The notes: generated by a model from the letters alone, not told the origin. A stretch of DNA of 64,000 nt from Splendidivirga corallicola (GCA_030442035.1 JAUJEA010000001.1:1085559-1149558), one strand, 5' to 3'; counted from the stretch's first letter, positions 1-9,229 are shown. A program made the numbers and translations.

Positions 1-3000
1 TTCACCAAACCCATCAACCTGGTATTTTTTGGCATCCAATTTTAATTTTACTAAGAATCGATTATCCCTCTCTTCAAATGATACATCGGCAAATTTATTT
101 TCATAAATAACAATAGAGCCCAGCAGATTGTGTACCGTCTCTTTTAAAGAATCAGGGGTGACTTGATCTATATATCTCAACCACTCATTAGCAGTAGTGT
201 AAGGGGGTTCCTGAAACCTGACCGATTCTATATAGCCCTTTAAAGCCTTATTTAATCTTTCTTCTCCAATATAATCCTTCAATGCATACATAAGGACAGA
301 TCCCTTGTTATAGTGAATATATGACTGATTTTCAGAAAGCAGTACGGGCATCTCCATTTTTCTCTCTCCACTCCTTTTAGTCAGATATTCATTCATTTCA
401 TGTCGAAGATATTTTTTGATCTGATCCTCACCAAATTCATTTACCATGACCATCATAGCTGCATATTGCGACATGGTTTCCGACAAGAAATGAGATCCTT
501 GCACATTACCCCCTATCACCTGGTGCCCCCACCACTGATGCGCTACTTCATGAGCAGTTACATAAAAAGGATAATCAATATCTTCTTCATCAACGTTCGC
601 GATAAATCCGATGCCCTCAGAAAAGGGAACTGTGTTAGCAAAGGACTGTGCAAAGGAAGCATATCTGGGAAATTCCAATATTCTTAGCTGATGATGTTGG
701 TAGGGCCCAAAATAATCATTGAAGTAGGTCAATGATTTTTTCATAGCATCCATCATGCGTTCGAGATTATATTCATGCCCTTTATGATAATAGATTTCCA
801 AATTCACTTTTCTGCCATCATCAGATTTCCATTCATCTCTCAATACTTCGAATTTTGCAGAAATAACATTGTAAAAATTCAACATTTTGGAATCCATTTT
901 ATAATGGAAATAACGACGATCATTTTCCCGCCATTCCTTTTGTAAATAGCCTGGAACAATAGCTATCTGGTCTTGAGAGGTACCAACAATTGCTTCAAAA
1001 TCGATCCAATCAGCATCATTGGTCAGGAAATTATTTTTTACAGCAATCGTATCATTTATAGGTGCCATTCTCAGCTTTGGGCCAAGATTTTCTTCTTTTC
1101 TAACATCATCATCTATTAGCTCTCCATATGGTTGATAGCCAATCTTTGGAAAATAAAAACTATTCAAAAAAGTACCATTATACACCAGAGCCGTCTCGAA
1201 GTTATCATGACTAAATCCTTTTTTTTCAAGGCTCACTTCAAATGTAAGTTCAATGGAATCACTGGGAAGCAAGGGCTCATTTAACTTATATATATAGTAG
1301 CCCAAAGGCTCATCCGAAACAAGAAGTTCAAAAGACTTGTTAAAGGAAACATTCTTTATGTCGAGTGTATTGTTAATGTCCAGATGAATGGAATCGAGTT
1401 CCAGAGAGGTTTTATTCTTAAGTATGAATGTCCCCTGAGCACTGAAGCTACGTTTTTCCGGATACAACTCAATATTCAGATTAACTGCCGTAATTTTCGG
1501 TTTTGGGGCATACTCGTATTTTTTATATTTCTTTTCATAGTCTGCCTGAAGTCTTCTCAATTCCTCTCCCGTTGTATATTCATTTAATATATTGGTATTA
1601 TAGTAAATAAATCCACCACTACCCAAAAGAAGTGTCAATGCAACACAAAACAATATAAATGAGTTTTTTGAAAAATTTTGGCTGGCTTTTTTCATTCTAT
1701 TCACCCACTCCATTTCGGCGCCTCTCATCCAAAAAGATTTTGAAGCAACGATCATAAGTAAACCTAAGGCACTCCAGTACAATTTGAAACTGATAAAACC
1801 GAGAGGAAAATGACCGTATCCGTTCATATCGGAATAATAAAGTCCAACATCGGAGCCAAACCTAAAAAGCTTGTGTTCCAGCCCTATCCACGGAAGTAAA
1901 GTGTTAGGCGCCAGAAATAAAATGATCATCAGGAAATATCCCAAAAACTTATTGTTTACCACGATTTGAACCAGAAAAGCAATTATGGCAAATAGCAAAA
2001 AGTCTATGACACGATAACCAAAGAGCGTTCTGATGTATAACCATAATTCGTATCGAAAATATCCTTGAACGGATTGGGTAATCAATCCGACCAGCATGAT
2101 CAATCCCATCAAAAGAAATATAATGATGAACATTGCCATCAGTTTGGAACCATAAGCAAGCCAATTGGGTACTGGCATGGCATCCAGCATCAGGTGTACA
2201 TTAAATCTCCTTTCTTTCCAAACAAGTTCTCCTGCATATAAACCGATAATGATCAGAATAAAAATTTCAAAATTGCCAGTTAGTATCTCAAGCATTTGAT
2301 AAGTGACAGGAAAGGTGGGCGTTCCAAAAATCCTTCCTTGTTTACTAAGCGTAACAATCAGAAGAAATAATCCAAATATCACGATGACAATAAATACAAT
2401 ACTGCTTATAATGCTCCAGGCTTCTTTTCTTGCAAGCGAGAATAGCATTCTGATGTGATTTCGAAGAGAAAGGTCTCTGAAAACACTCAGCGTAGTAATT
2501 GTTCTGAAAGTGACCGTGCTGACAATAGTTTTGGAAGGTGTGATTCTAAATCCCCTTACATTTGAAAGTCCTCCAATGTGGCTCATTGAAAATTGACGAT
2601 AGGCCAGTAAAAGAACAGTAACAGATATAGAAAAATAGATCAATATGTTAATCAATATCGTCCCTGTAAATGGAACTGTTCTGCTATTCCTATCAAAGAC
2701 TGTCCAATACTCTGTTTCATGAGTAAAAGCAGTATTTCCGGAAGGGTCTAGCAGACTTGCAATGGTCTTATTGTCGATTTCATTAAATAAAGTCTGTGCC
2801 AGAAAAAGCAGGATTATGATAATGATAGCATTGAGATAGATAAAAATCTGATTCCTTGAGATTGAAACTGTTGCAAAAAAAATCGAGCCACAAAAAAAGG
2901 AAAATGGAACAATAGAAATGAGATAGGGCTTGATATAGTGATAAAGATTAAAAGGTCCGTATTTTTCCTGATCTACATAAGGCATCCAACTTGATATCAG

Positions 3001-3393
3001 CGTGCCGATCGCCAAACCCGAAAGAATGATAAGCGCTACAAAAAAAGATCCCAGGAATCTTCCGCCAAGGTAATCCAATTTTGAAATAGGCTTTGTAAAA
3101 AAAAGAGCATGTGTGCCGTGTTCAAAATCCCGATATACTGGCACTCCCATAATAGCCGCCACCAAAAAAACGTAAAATATCCACAAAAAGGACATGATAA
3201 AATGCAGGTTGTAGGGTGAATTGGCCAGGTTCTTCCCGCCACCGGTAAGTATTCCGGCAATTTCCGCATTGAATGCACCTCCCATAGCGCTACCATATAG
3301 CAGCCCTATAAGAACAAGCAACACAAAGTAGACATATGTCACAGGTCTTCTAAAACGATACCTGATTTCAAATAGGAATATTGATCCTAGCAT
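1..3393 (-). CDS. ABC-2 type permease fused to M1 aminopeptidase (C-terminus cut by window edge)
   Basis: An uninterrupted reading frame of 1131 codons runs from an ATG at 3393 down to base 1 and continues outside the window. The N-terminal half has many hydrophobic segments and reads as an ABC-2 type permease. The C-terminal part carries the M1 zinc site HEVAH at 538-552, followed by QWWGH and a glutamate in LSET 19 residues on. Just before it lies an NVDEEDIDYPFYVTA stretch typical of the substrate-side strand. The ATPase gene ends about 35 bp upstream on the same strand, so the two form one operon. Fusions of this kind are known in Bacteroidota, but their substrate is not. The peptidase half probably faces the periplasm; that is inference. 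Confidence 0.85.
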   Translation of the reverse strand, partial: MLGSIFLFEIRYRFRRPVTYVYFVLLVLIGLLYGSAMGGAFNAEIAGILTGGGKNLANSPYNLHFIMSFLWIFYVFLVAAIMGVPVYRDFEHGTHALFFTKPISKLDYLGGRFLGSFFVALIILSGLAIGTLISSWMPYVDQEKYGPFNLYHYIKPYLISIVPFSFFCGSIFFATVSISRNQIFIYLNAIIIIILLFLAQTLFNEIDNKTIASLLDPSGNTAFTHETEYWTVFDRNSRTVPFTGTILINILIYFSISVTVLLLAYRQFSMSHIGGLSNVRGFRITPSKTIVSTVTFRTITTLSVFRDLSLRNHIRMLFSLARKEAWSIISSIVFIVIVIFGLFLLIVTLSKQGRIFGTPTFPVTYQMLEILTGNFEIFILIIIGLYAGELVWKERRFNVHLMLDAMPVPNWLAYGSKLMAMFIIIFLLMGLIMLVGLITQSVQGYFRYELWLYIRTLFGYRVIDFLLFAIIAFLVQIVVNNKFLGYFLMIILFLAPNTLLPWIGLEHKLFRFGSDVGLYYSDMNGYGHFPLGFISFKLYWSALGLLMIVASKSFWMRGAEMEWVNRMKKASQNFSKNSFILFCVALTLLLGSGGFIYYNTNILNEYTTGEELRRLQADYEKKYKKYEYAPKPKITAVNLNIELYPEKRSFSAQGTFILKNKTSLELDSIHLDINNTLDIKNVSFNKSFELLVSDEPLGYYIYKLNEPLLPSDSIELTFEVSLEKKGFSHDNFETALVYNGTFLNSFYFPKIGYQPYGELIDDDVRKEENLGPKLRMAPINDTIAVKNNFLTNDADWIDFEAIVGTSQDQIAIVPGYLQKEWRENDRRYFHYKMDSKMLNFYNVISAKFEVLRDEWKSDDGRKVNLEIYYHKGHEYNLERMMDAMKKSLTYFNDYFGPYQHHQLRILEFPRYASFAQSFANTVPFSEGIGFIANVDEEDIDYPFYVTAHEVAHQWWGHQVIGGNVQGSHFLSETMSQYAAMMVMVNEFGEDQIKKYLRHEMNEYLTKRSGERKMEMPVLLSENQSYIHYNKGSVLMYALKDYIGEERLNKALKGYIESVRFQEPPYTTANEWLRYIDQVTPDSLKETVHNLLGSIVIYENKFADVSFEERDNRFLVKLKLDAKKYQVDGFGE

Positions 3394-3428
3394 TATTCTA
3401 AAAATTGATTAACCCAATTATGGTTAAA

Positions 3429-4322
3429 TCAAATTGCTGACAATAGTTTATCATGCTTTTTCACCGTGGAAAAATATACGTCTTCCAACTCCGGAAGCAC
3501 ATTATCAAAGAATTCATCCGGCTCTTCCTCATCGTAAACCTTAACAATAACCTTCCCACCGAACAGGCGTGTTGATATCACGTTATATTTTTTATAAAAC
3601 TCCGGAAGCTCTTGTTTGTCAATGACCGTTTTCCAAATTTTGCCTTCTATTCCATGCATGCTTTCCAGTGGATTTCCTTTCAACAGCACTTCTCCACGAT
3701 GGATAATAGCCATCTCCTGGCACAAATCACTCACGTCTTCCACAATATGTGTCGATAAAATAATGATGATATGCTCACCAATTTCACTTAGCAAGTTGTG
3801 AAAACGATTTCTTTCTGCGGGATCCAATCCGGCTGTCGGTTCATCCACAATAATAAGTTTTGGATCACCCAAAAGCGCTTGTGCGATACCAAACCGTTGT
3901 TTCATACCTCCAGAAAATTTTCCCAGTTTTTTATGCCGTACATTGTACAGATTGGTCTGGTTCAATATATTATCAACCAATTCCCTTCTTTGATTCTTTT
4001 TACTGATTCCTTTGAGAAGAGCAAAATGATCCAGCATTTCCACGGCAGTCATTTTTGGATAAACACCAAACTCCTGAGGAAGGTAGCCCAGGATTTCGCG
4101 CACTCTTTTTTTCTCCTTGAGGACATTCATGTCATCCAGCATAATACTCCCGCTATCTGCTTCTTGCAAAGTAGCTATGGTACGCATAAGAGAAGATTTC
4201 CCCGCCCCATTTGGGCCCAATAATCCAAACATACCTGTGGATATTTCCAAGCTCACATTTTTTAGTGCCTGGGTACCATTAGGATAGGTTTTGGATAGCC
4301 TTTCAATAATTAATTTCATCAC
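3429..4322 (-). CDS. ABC transporter ATP-binding protein
   Basis: A 297-residue ABC ATPase. Walker A is GPNGAGKS at about residues 36-43, the Q-loop is in LPQEFG near 81-86, the signature is FSGGMKQR at 136-143, and Walker B is LIIVDEPT at 156-163, followed by a D-loop AGLDPAE. The first two codons are both ATG, and either could start. The last 80 residues form an extra C-terminal domain typical of ABC-2 exporters. It is the first gene of a two-gene operon with the permease/M1 peptidase that follows, and presumably drives that protein. A perfect -7 element lies upstream at 4355-4362. Confidence 0.93.
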   Translation of the reverse strand: MMKLIIERLSKTYPNGTQALKNVSLEISTGMFGLLGPNGAGKSSLMRTIATLQEADSGSIMLDDMNVLKEKKRVREILGYLPQEFGVYPKMTAVEMLDHFALLKGISKKNQRRELVDNILNQTNLYNVRHKKLGKFSGGMKQRFGIAQALLGDPKLIIVDEPTAGLDPAERNRFHNLLSEIGEHIIIILSTHIVEDVSDLCQEMAIIHRGEVLLKGNPLESMHGIEGKIWKTVIDKQELPEFYKKYNVISTRLFGGKVIVKVYDEEEPDEFFDNVLPELEDVYFSTVKKHDKLLSAI

Positions 4323-4354
4323 AGATCAGCAAAAAGATAATGTTCATTAACGAA

Positions 4355-4362
4355 CAAATTTA
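4355..4362 (-). promoter_or_regulatory. Bacteroidota -7 element upstream of ABC operon
   Basis: CAAATTTA on the + strand reads TAAATTTG on the - strand, a perfect TAnnTTTG match about 33 bases upstream of the ABC ATPase start. I see no clear TTTG -33 box at the usual distance, so this rests on the -7 box alone. Confidence 0.4.
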
Positions 4363-4433
4363 ACAGAGCTTTGCTTATAAAAAAATTACTGATATGTAAA
4401 TGGCAACTATTATGATACAGGCGGTTGATGGAT

Positions 4434-4474
4434 TGAGTGCTTAAGTGTTTAAGTATTTAAATGTTTGGGTAAAG
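4434..4474. repeat. Family A degenerate intergenic repeat
   Basis: A run of AAGTGTTTAAGTATTT-like units between the divergent ABC operon and the end of the FGE-fold gene. It resembles the other A copies near 26.5, 29.4, 31.8, 45.3, 45.5, 50.3, 50.5 and 57.4 kb. The rest of the 4323-4620 gap shows nothing else I can name. Confidence 0.5.
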
Positions 4475-4620
4475 ATTTAAGATTGATAGTGTTGGAATTG
4501 ACTAAGGGCAATATTTATAAATTTTGGCTGAGAGATCTGCACACTTCTTTTAAATCTAACGAATTCCTCTTTAAAGCTCCATTCTTTACTGACTTCCCTT
4601 TACTAAAGGGTATTGTCTTT

Positions 4621-6054
4621 TCATTTTGTGGCAGTCCTCACACATCTGAATCCATAAGCAATTGATCTGGGGCCACCAGCCCAGGAACCAAACCTTCTGT
4701 AAGCAATCGGACTATGTGGATTGAACTCTCCCTCTGGTTTATGGTGTTCATAGTAACCTCCTCCTCTATATCCATACCCTCCTTCCTCGTTGTTTCCTCT
4801 GGGCCAATCTTCATTGGTAGCATCGCCATTAGAAGTAATTTGGCCGTCTCCGTGACTCCCTCTAAAAGCCCTGCCCTTTGGATGACCAATGGTAATGGTC
4901 TTTTCCCATACACTTCCGGCCAAGTCCATTACCCAATAATAAGACGCTCCAAAAACAGCGCGGTTATTGTCTGTCAGCTGGTTCTCAGTCCAACCATTTA
5001 TCATTTTAATGTCGTCATCTAAATCGACTATCCTCGCTATTTTACTTTTGTCTGATGTATTCCACGGATACTCATGAGATTGAGGTTTTCCAGGTCCACG
5101 ACAAGCTTTGGTGAATTCCAATTCAGTCATGGGCCTGAGGCCCACCCAATCAGCATAGGCCAAACCATCCTCCCAGCTCACAAAATTTAAGGGCCTTTTA
5201 GGGCTCAAGGCTATATACTTACCTTCCTTCAATTTAATAGAACCTCTTCCCTGATAATAATCTTTACCTCCAAAATTGGCTCGGAAGTAGGTAGCATTTT
5301 TTCCAATACCATTAAGAAAAGCAGCATACTGACCTTGTGTGATCTCATATTTCATGATATAAAAAGGAGCAACTCCTTTAGGGAAGGTGGCCGGTACAGT
5401 TCCTTCAGGTATCCCATTGTAAATCGCAATATTGCTTCTGAAACAAAGGTCACCTTTTTCCTTACCAAGTTTAATTTCCTGGTTCTCCGAGCTTATCTGC
5501 ATCAAGCCATCAGGATCACCATTATCATTGGATTTGTAAAACGAATTAAAGTGAAGCGCTGTAGTATCGGGATCACCGAGTGTGAACGATCCTTCCGGGA
5601 TATAAACCATTTCTATACCATGAACATTGATACGGGTTGTACTCCTATTTATTCGCTGGGCTTTTTCCGTATCCATTGATACCCTGATCCGGTAGGACAC
5701 ATCACCACGATATTCGATTTTGGGATAAACAAACAAACCGGTTCCCTCAGCCACAATGTCAACACCTGGATCCGGGATATTTTGAGGATGTTTTGCTAAT
5801 AGTTTCCAGTCGTTTGTCAACAGGTTTGCATGTCTGGAACCAAATTGTGTTGCATATTTTGCGAATATCCATGCGGCATCATGATTTTTTTTATTGCGCC
5901 AGGCATTTTTCCAATGTACGGTGAAAGTTAAATAATACCCTCCGGTAGTTCCGCCTAAATTGGTAACTACCACATTCTCCACAATAAGATCAGTAGCGTT
6001 AACAGCAAAAGAAGCACTGCCAATCACCATTAGGGAAAGTAAAAATGTTTTCAT
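4621..6054 (-). CDS. Secreted FGE/SUMF1-fold protein lacking the catalytic cysteines
   Basis: The start at 6054 gives a clean signal peptide (MKTFLLSLMVIGSASFAVNA); an upstream in-frame ATG at 6075 only adds seven residues. Residues 25-140 form a beta-rich N-terminal region of unknown type. From about 145 to the end is a formylglycine-generating-enzyme (SUMF1) domain, recognised by MVYIPEGSFTLGD, KYEITQGQYAAFL, RPMTELEFTKACRG, VWEKTITI and the terminal YGFRCVRT. True FGEs have a CHxSYCxRYR copper site; here that place reads NPHSPIAYRRF, so both cysteines are missing. It is therefore unlikely to activate sulfatases and is better seen as an exported binding or structural protein. Stand-alone gene. 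Confidence 0.8.
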   Translation of the reverse strand: MKTFLLSLMVIGSASFAVNATDLIVENVVVTNLGGTTGGYYLTFTVHWKNAWRNKKNHDAAWIFAKYATQFGSRHANLLTNDWKLLAKHPQNIPDPGVDIVAEGTGLFVYPKIEYRGDVSYRIRVSMDTEKAQRINRSTTRINVHGIEMVYIPEGSFTLGDPDTTALHFNSFYKSNDNGDPDGLMQISSENQEIKLGKEKGDLCFRSNIAIYNGIPEGTVPATFPKGVAPFYIMKYEITQGQYAAFLNGIGKNATYFRANFGGKDYYQGRGSIKLKEGKYIALSPKRPLNFVSWEDGLAYADWVGLRPMTELEFTKACRGPGKPQSHEYPWNTSDKSKIARIVDLDDDIKMINGWTENQLTDNNRAVFGASYYWVMDLAGSVWEKTITIGHPKGRAFRGSHGDGQITSNGDATNEDWPRGNNEEGGYGYRGGGYYEHHKPEGEFNPHSPIAYRRFGSWAGGPRSIAYGFRCVRTATK

Positions 6055-6222
6055 GTTGATAAAATTTATTTTCATTGGTTACATGGAATTCCATCAAGCT
6101 ATTTAGAAAGATTGGGGAGGGAAATTTTGAATCCAGGTAGTAGCCTGCTTATAAAATATCGATCCAATGAGCAACGATCAGAAAGGTATTTAAAAATAGT
6201 GTAGGAACAATCCATTTAGGTA

Positions 6223-7365
6223 CTAACTGATTTGTTCCAATGCATGGCCGAACAACTTCATTTCCTCCATGGTACCTATGCTTACACGACACCAGTTCTT
6301 ATTCTCAAATTGCCAACTGCGAATACCTACTCCTCGTTGCCTCATTTTATCCATAAAACTCCTCGCTTCCATTTTTATCGGAAAGATAAAAAAACTCGTA
6401 TGAGAAGGCACAAAATCATATCCCAGTCTCTTTAATACACCATAGGTATATTCTTTGGCTGCAGCATTTTGCTTCACACAATCCTGAACAAAGGCCTGAT
6501 CAGCATAAGCAATTTCCGCAGCTTTAACACTTGTACTGCTTATGGTTGATAACCTTGTAATAAATTTTGACAAACGCTCGATTACTCCCGGTTGAGCAAA
6601 GGCATAACCAATCCTTAGTCCGGCTAAACCATATACTTTGGAAAAAGTGCGGGCTACAATGATATCATGACCCTTTTTGACCAGATCAAGCATGGAAGCC
6701 TCTTTGGCATTTGGCAAAAACTCATTGTAGGCCTCGTCAATAAAAACGGTTGTTTTCTTTGAAACCTCGAGACAGAATTCTCTTAGTTTATTGTGATCCA
6801 CTATGGTGCCGGTCGGATTTGCCGGATTACAAATATAGACTAGTTTAGTATCGCGGGTAATAGTACTCTTCATGGCGTCCAAATCATGCACATAGTGCTC
6901 ATCAAGTGGGACTTGTTGCCATTTCCCGCCAACTTTTTGGAGTGTATTTAATAGTGTCATGAATGTAGGCGCAGCAGATAATACTGTTCCCTGACTCGTT
7001 CCATAAGCAACTCCTGCTATTGTCAGTATCTCAGATGATCCTGCTCCTATCAGAATATTTTCTTCACCAAGTCCCTCATGTTGTGCAATGATCCTTTTTA
7101 ACTCTCTCACTTGATCAAAAGCGTATCTGTTCCCATTCCCTGCAACACCAATCAACGCTTCTTTTGTTTTTTGAGATGGTCCGTAAGGGTTCTCATTATA
7201 CATCAATCGTGCTTTTAAGTCTTTTGATGACACAACATCAGAAAGGATTTCTCCCGTGGGTAGATAGGCCCCTGGCTCTATTGTTAGCGCTTTAATTTCT
7301 TTACTTCCTAACAATAAGCCGGTGGTTAAGATCGCACCTGATTTCAACCAATCTCTTCTTTTCAT
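6223..7365 (-). CDS. Exported PLP-dependent aminotransferase, HisC-like class I/II fold
   Basis: The fold is that of class I/II aminotransferases close to histidinol-phosphate aminotransferase. Visible are NENPYGPS, the NPANPTG loop, FIDEAYNEF with the PLP-binding Asp, and ARTFSKVYGLAGLRIGY with the Schiff-base Lys near residue 245. The N-terminus (start chosen at MKRRDWLKSG) carries a twin-arginine motif followed by a hydrophobic stretch, so the folded enzyme is probably exported by Tat. That argues against a role in cytoplasmic histidine synthesis; the real substrate is unknown. There are no his genes nearby. An ATG at 7377 would add four residues. It is divergent from the small secreted gene at 7735, with the 53-bp palindrome between them. 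Confidence 0.88.
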   Translation of the reverse strand: MKRRDWLKSGAILTTGLLLGSKEIKALTIEPGAYLPTGEILSDVVSSKDLKARLMYNENPYGPSQKTKEALIGVAGNGNRYAFDQVRELKRIIAQHEGLGEENILIGAGSSEILTIAGVAYGTSQGTVLSAAPTFMTLLNTLQKVGGKWQQVPLDEHYVHDLDAMKSTITRDTKLVYICNPANPTGTIVDHNKLREFCLEVSKKTTVFIDEAYNEFLPNAKEASMLDLVKKGHDIIVARTFSKVYGLAGLRIGYAFAQPGVIERLSKFITRLSTISSTSVKAAEIAYADQAFVQDCVKQNAAAKEYTYGVLKRLGYDFVPSHTSFFIFPIKMEARSFMDKMRQRGVGIRSWQFENKNWCRVSIGTMEEMKLFGHALEQIS

Positions 7366-7559
7366 TATAGTGGACATGTCGCAAGGGTTTGTGGTACATC
7401 AAATTATGAAATAATGAGCCGAAAAACAACCGGATAAAAACAGTTAAGTATGACCTGACTGAATTAAGAGGATCCCCGGAGAATGTTTAAAATAACCTAT
7501 CAGATCAGCCGATTATTCTGGAGTGATCAACTATATGATTATTCTTCCTTATTTCACCA

Positions 7560-7612
7560 AAAAAGTGTACGGTATTGATACAAAAATTTTGTATCAATAC
7601 CGTACACTTTTT
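7560..7612. repeat. Perfect 53-bp palindrome (26-bp arms, 1-base centre)
   Basis: Bases 7560-7585 and 7587-7612 are exact reverse complements, with a single A at 7586 between them. The arm contains GTGTACGGTATTGATAC and ends in AAAA/TTTT. It lies between two divergent gene starts (7365 on - and 7735 on +), where a terminator for either gene would make no sense. It could be an operator, a cruciform-forming site, a two-way insulator, or the terminator of a short transcript from 7378-7560. The rest of the 7366-7734 gap holds only the candidate promoter of the next gene. Confidence 0.9.
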
Positions 7613-7667
7613 ATTGTATTTTTAAAGGGGATTATTTATAACTATCTGATAATCAATAGTTAATTTT

Positions 7668-7695
7668 TTTGGCACATGGTTTGGCTTTAGTGTTG
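7668..7695 (+). promoter_or_regulatory. Candidate promoter of the small secreted protein gene
   Basis: TTTG at 7668-7671 and TAGTGTTG at 7688-7695 (one mismatch to TAnnTTTG), spacer 16 bases. Transcription would begin near 7702, about 30 bases before the ATG at 7735. Confidence 0.35.
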
Positions 7696-7734
7696 GCACA
7701 AAGGTCAAAACTCAAAATAAATAATAATAAAAAA

Positions 7735-8118
7735 ATGAAAACTTTCACTAACATATCCCAAAAATTAATAGTTGCCTTAAGCATATTAATGGGCGCCCTC
7801 CTCATCGTCACTACCAATGTAAAAGCTTCTACTGAAAGAGAAAAATCCAAAAAGGAAAATACATTAAATAAAAGTGAATATATCGAAATTGAAGGAGAGA
7901 TAAGAGAAGCGCTTGATGAAGAAGCAATTATTATTGAGAGCTTCAAAGACAACTCCCAAAATCAAATAAAAGTATTCGGTCAAAACGATGAGTTGCTTTA
8001 CGAGGTTTCTGTGAATGAAAATGAAAATGCCAAAGATGAAAAATTGCAGAAACTCTTATTTAAAAGTGACTTTTTAATGAATCACAACAACACTCTATAT
8101 TACAGATTACAAGGTTAG
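7735..8118 (+). CDS. Small secreted protein of unknown function
   Basis: I do not recognise this 127-residue protein. The start at 7735 is chosen because it gives MKTFTNISQK followed by a hydrophobic stretch ending in VKAS, a plausible signal peptide. An upstream in-frame ATG at 7669 would put a charged 22-residue leader in front of it and overlap the candidate promoter. The mature part is acidic and lysine-rich, with EIEGEIREALDEEAII and a C-terminal LYYRLQG, and no cysteine. It is a single-gene unit with its own promoter candidate and a strong terminator at 8149. A periplasmic or surface location is inference. Confidence 0.6.
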   Translation: MKTFTNISQKLIVALSILMGALLIVTTNVKASTEREKSKKENTLNKSEYIEIEGEIREALDEEAIIIESFKDNSQNQIKVFGQNDELLYEVSVNENENAKDEKLQKLLFKSDFLMNHNNTLYYRLQG

Positions 8119-8148
8119 TCTTATCAAAACCACACAAATGGTAATTAC

Positions 8149-8174
8149 AGGGAGCTCAAAAGCTCCCTTTTTTT
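8149..8174 (+). terminator. Intrinsic terminator
   Basis: AGGGAGCT (8149-8156), loop CAAA, AGCTCCCT (8161-8168), then a run of T to 8174. It lies 30 bases after the small secreted gene and faces + only; no T run exists on the other side. Confidence 0.9.
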
Positions 8175-8242
8175 ATTTCCCTTTATGGTTTAGGATGTTG
8201 GTGATCGAAAGTTGATATATCAAGTTCCGGTAAAATGTTGAA

Positions 8243-9037
8243 TTAATAAAGAGCCATATCAAATTGTCTTCGATATTTTTTGGTGAGTTCATGTTCCTTT
8301 CCCAAAATACCAAACAATGCAATTGTAGCTTTTCTGGGCAGCTCATCACAGTAGTTTTTATCAAGGACAACCGCTTCTATGAGGTATTTTAGTGCAATAT
8401 CTCTATCATCCTCCTGAAGGGCTTTTCTCACAAGATCAATTTTCTCATTCAAAACAGGATTTCCATTTTCAGCACATTCCATCAAATCTACCAAGTGCCT
8501 TACATTCTCCGCCCTCTCAAAAAGCTTATGTCCAATTTTAACATTGGAAACCAACACTCTCGCCAATTGGGGATCATCAAATACCTTATGTTGGGCAAGT
8601 AAAATTTTTGCCTCGTCAAAGTCATCATGAAGCTTCACAAAGGATTCCAGCGCTTTCAAATTAACATTTACACCATCCGCTTCAAGTATGCCTTTTATTT
8701 TTGCAAACTCTTCTTTCCGCTCGTCGGGTAAATATTCCTCAAGCCACTTCTCTATCTGATGTTTTGGGAGTGCTCCAACAAACTCCGCTGTAACTTCACC
8801 CCGATGGAACATTTTGACTGCCGGTATTCCTTTTATACCATATTGTTGCATCAATTCAGGATTCTCATCTGTATTCACTTTGGCCAGAATCCATTTATCT
8901 TTTCCCTGCGCTGCCAGCTCCTCAATCACAGGCCCAAGGAAGCGACAAGGACCACACCAGGGTGCCCAAAAATCCACAACAACCGGTAGCTCATGGCTTT
9001 TATCTAAAACGTCCTTTTTAAAATCTTTAACATCCAT
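8243..9037 (-). CDS. Thioredoxin-TPR co-chaperone, CnoX/YbbN-like
   Basis: A 264-residue protein. Residues 1-105 are a thioredoxin domain with active site WCGPC at 27-31 and the cis-Pro loop GIPAVKMF. Residues 115-264 are helical and match the TPR-like tail of E. coli CnoX (YbbN), which uses the same order of domains and a similar length (284). CnoX holds unfolding proteins under oxidative stress and passes them to GroEL or DnaK. E. coli CnoX has SxxC instead of CxxC, whereas this copy keeps both cysteines and so should also be redox-active, as in some other bacteria. Monocistronic; no partner gene nearby. Confidence 0.85.
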   Translation of the reverse strand: MDVKDFKKDVLDKSHELPVVVDFWAPWCGPCRFLGPVIEELAAQGKDKWILAKVNTDENPELMQQYGIKGIPAVKMFHRGEVTAEFVGALPKHQIEKWLEEYLPDERKEEFAKIKGILEADGVNVNLKALESFVKLHDDFDEAKILLAQHKVFDDPQLARVLVSNVKIGHKLFERAENVRHLVDLMECAENGNPVLNEKIDLVRKALQEDDRDIALKYLIEAVVLDKNYCDELPRKATIALFGILGKEHELTKKYRRQFDMALY

Positions 9038-9229
9038 ATCATTTAAATTTATTCAGTAAAGAACCATCAACCATTGAACAAAATCCATACCTCAAATGAT
9101 TCCCTGTCAAGTTGTCTTGCACATAAAAAATAGGAGTAATTGGTTCATCAGTAAAAGTTATTACTATTTAATCATGAGTAGATTTTGATTATCTCAACAA
9201 TCTCAAAAGCTTTGAATTTGTGTAAATTT

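Noticed and set aside
3798-4223. 141-codon + strand frame opposite the ABC ATPase
   Set aside because: Lies entirely antisense to a clear ABC ATPase and shows no domain.
7483-7578. A 31-codon ORF (MFKITYQISRLFW...) with a GGAG upstream that ends inside the palindrome
   Set aside because: Too short and without support of conservation; the stop lies in the palindrome by chance. Kept only as a reason to map transcripts there.
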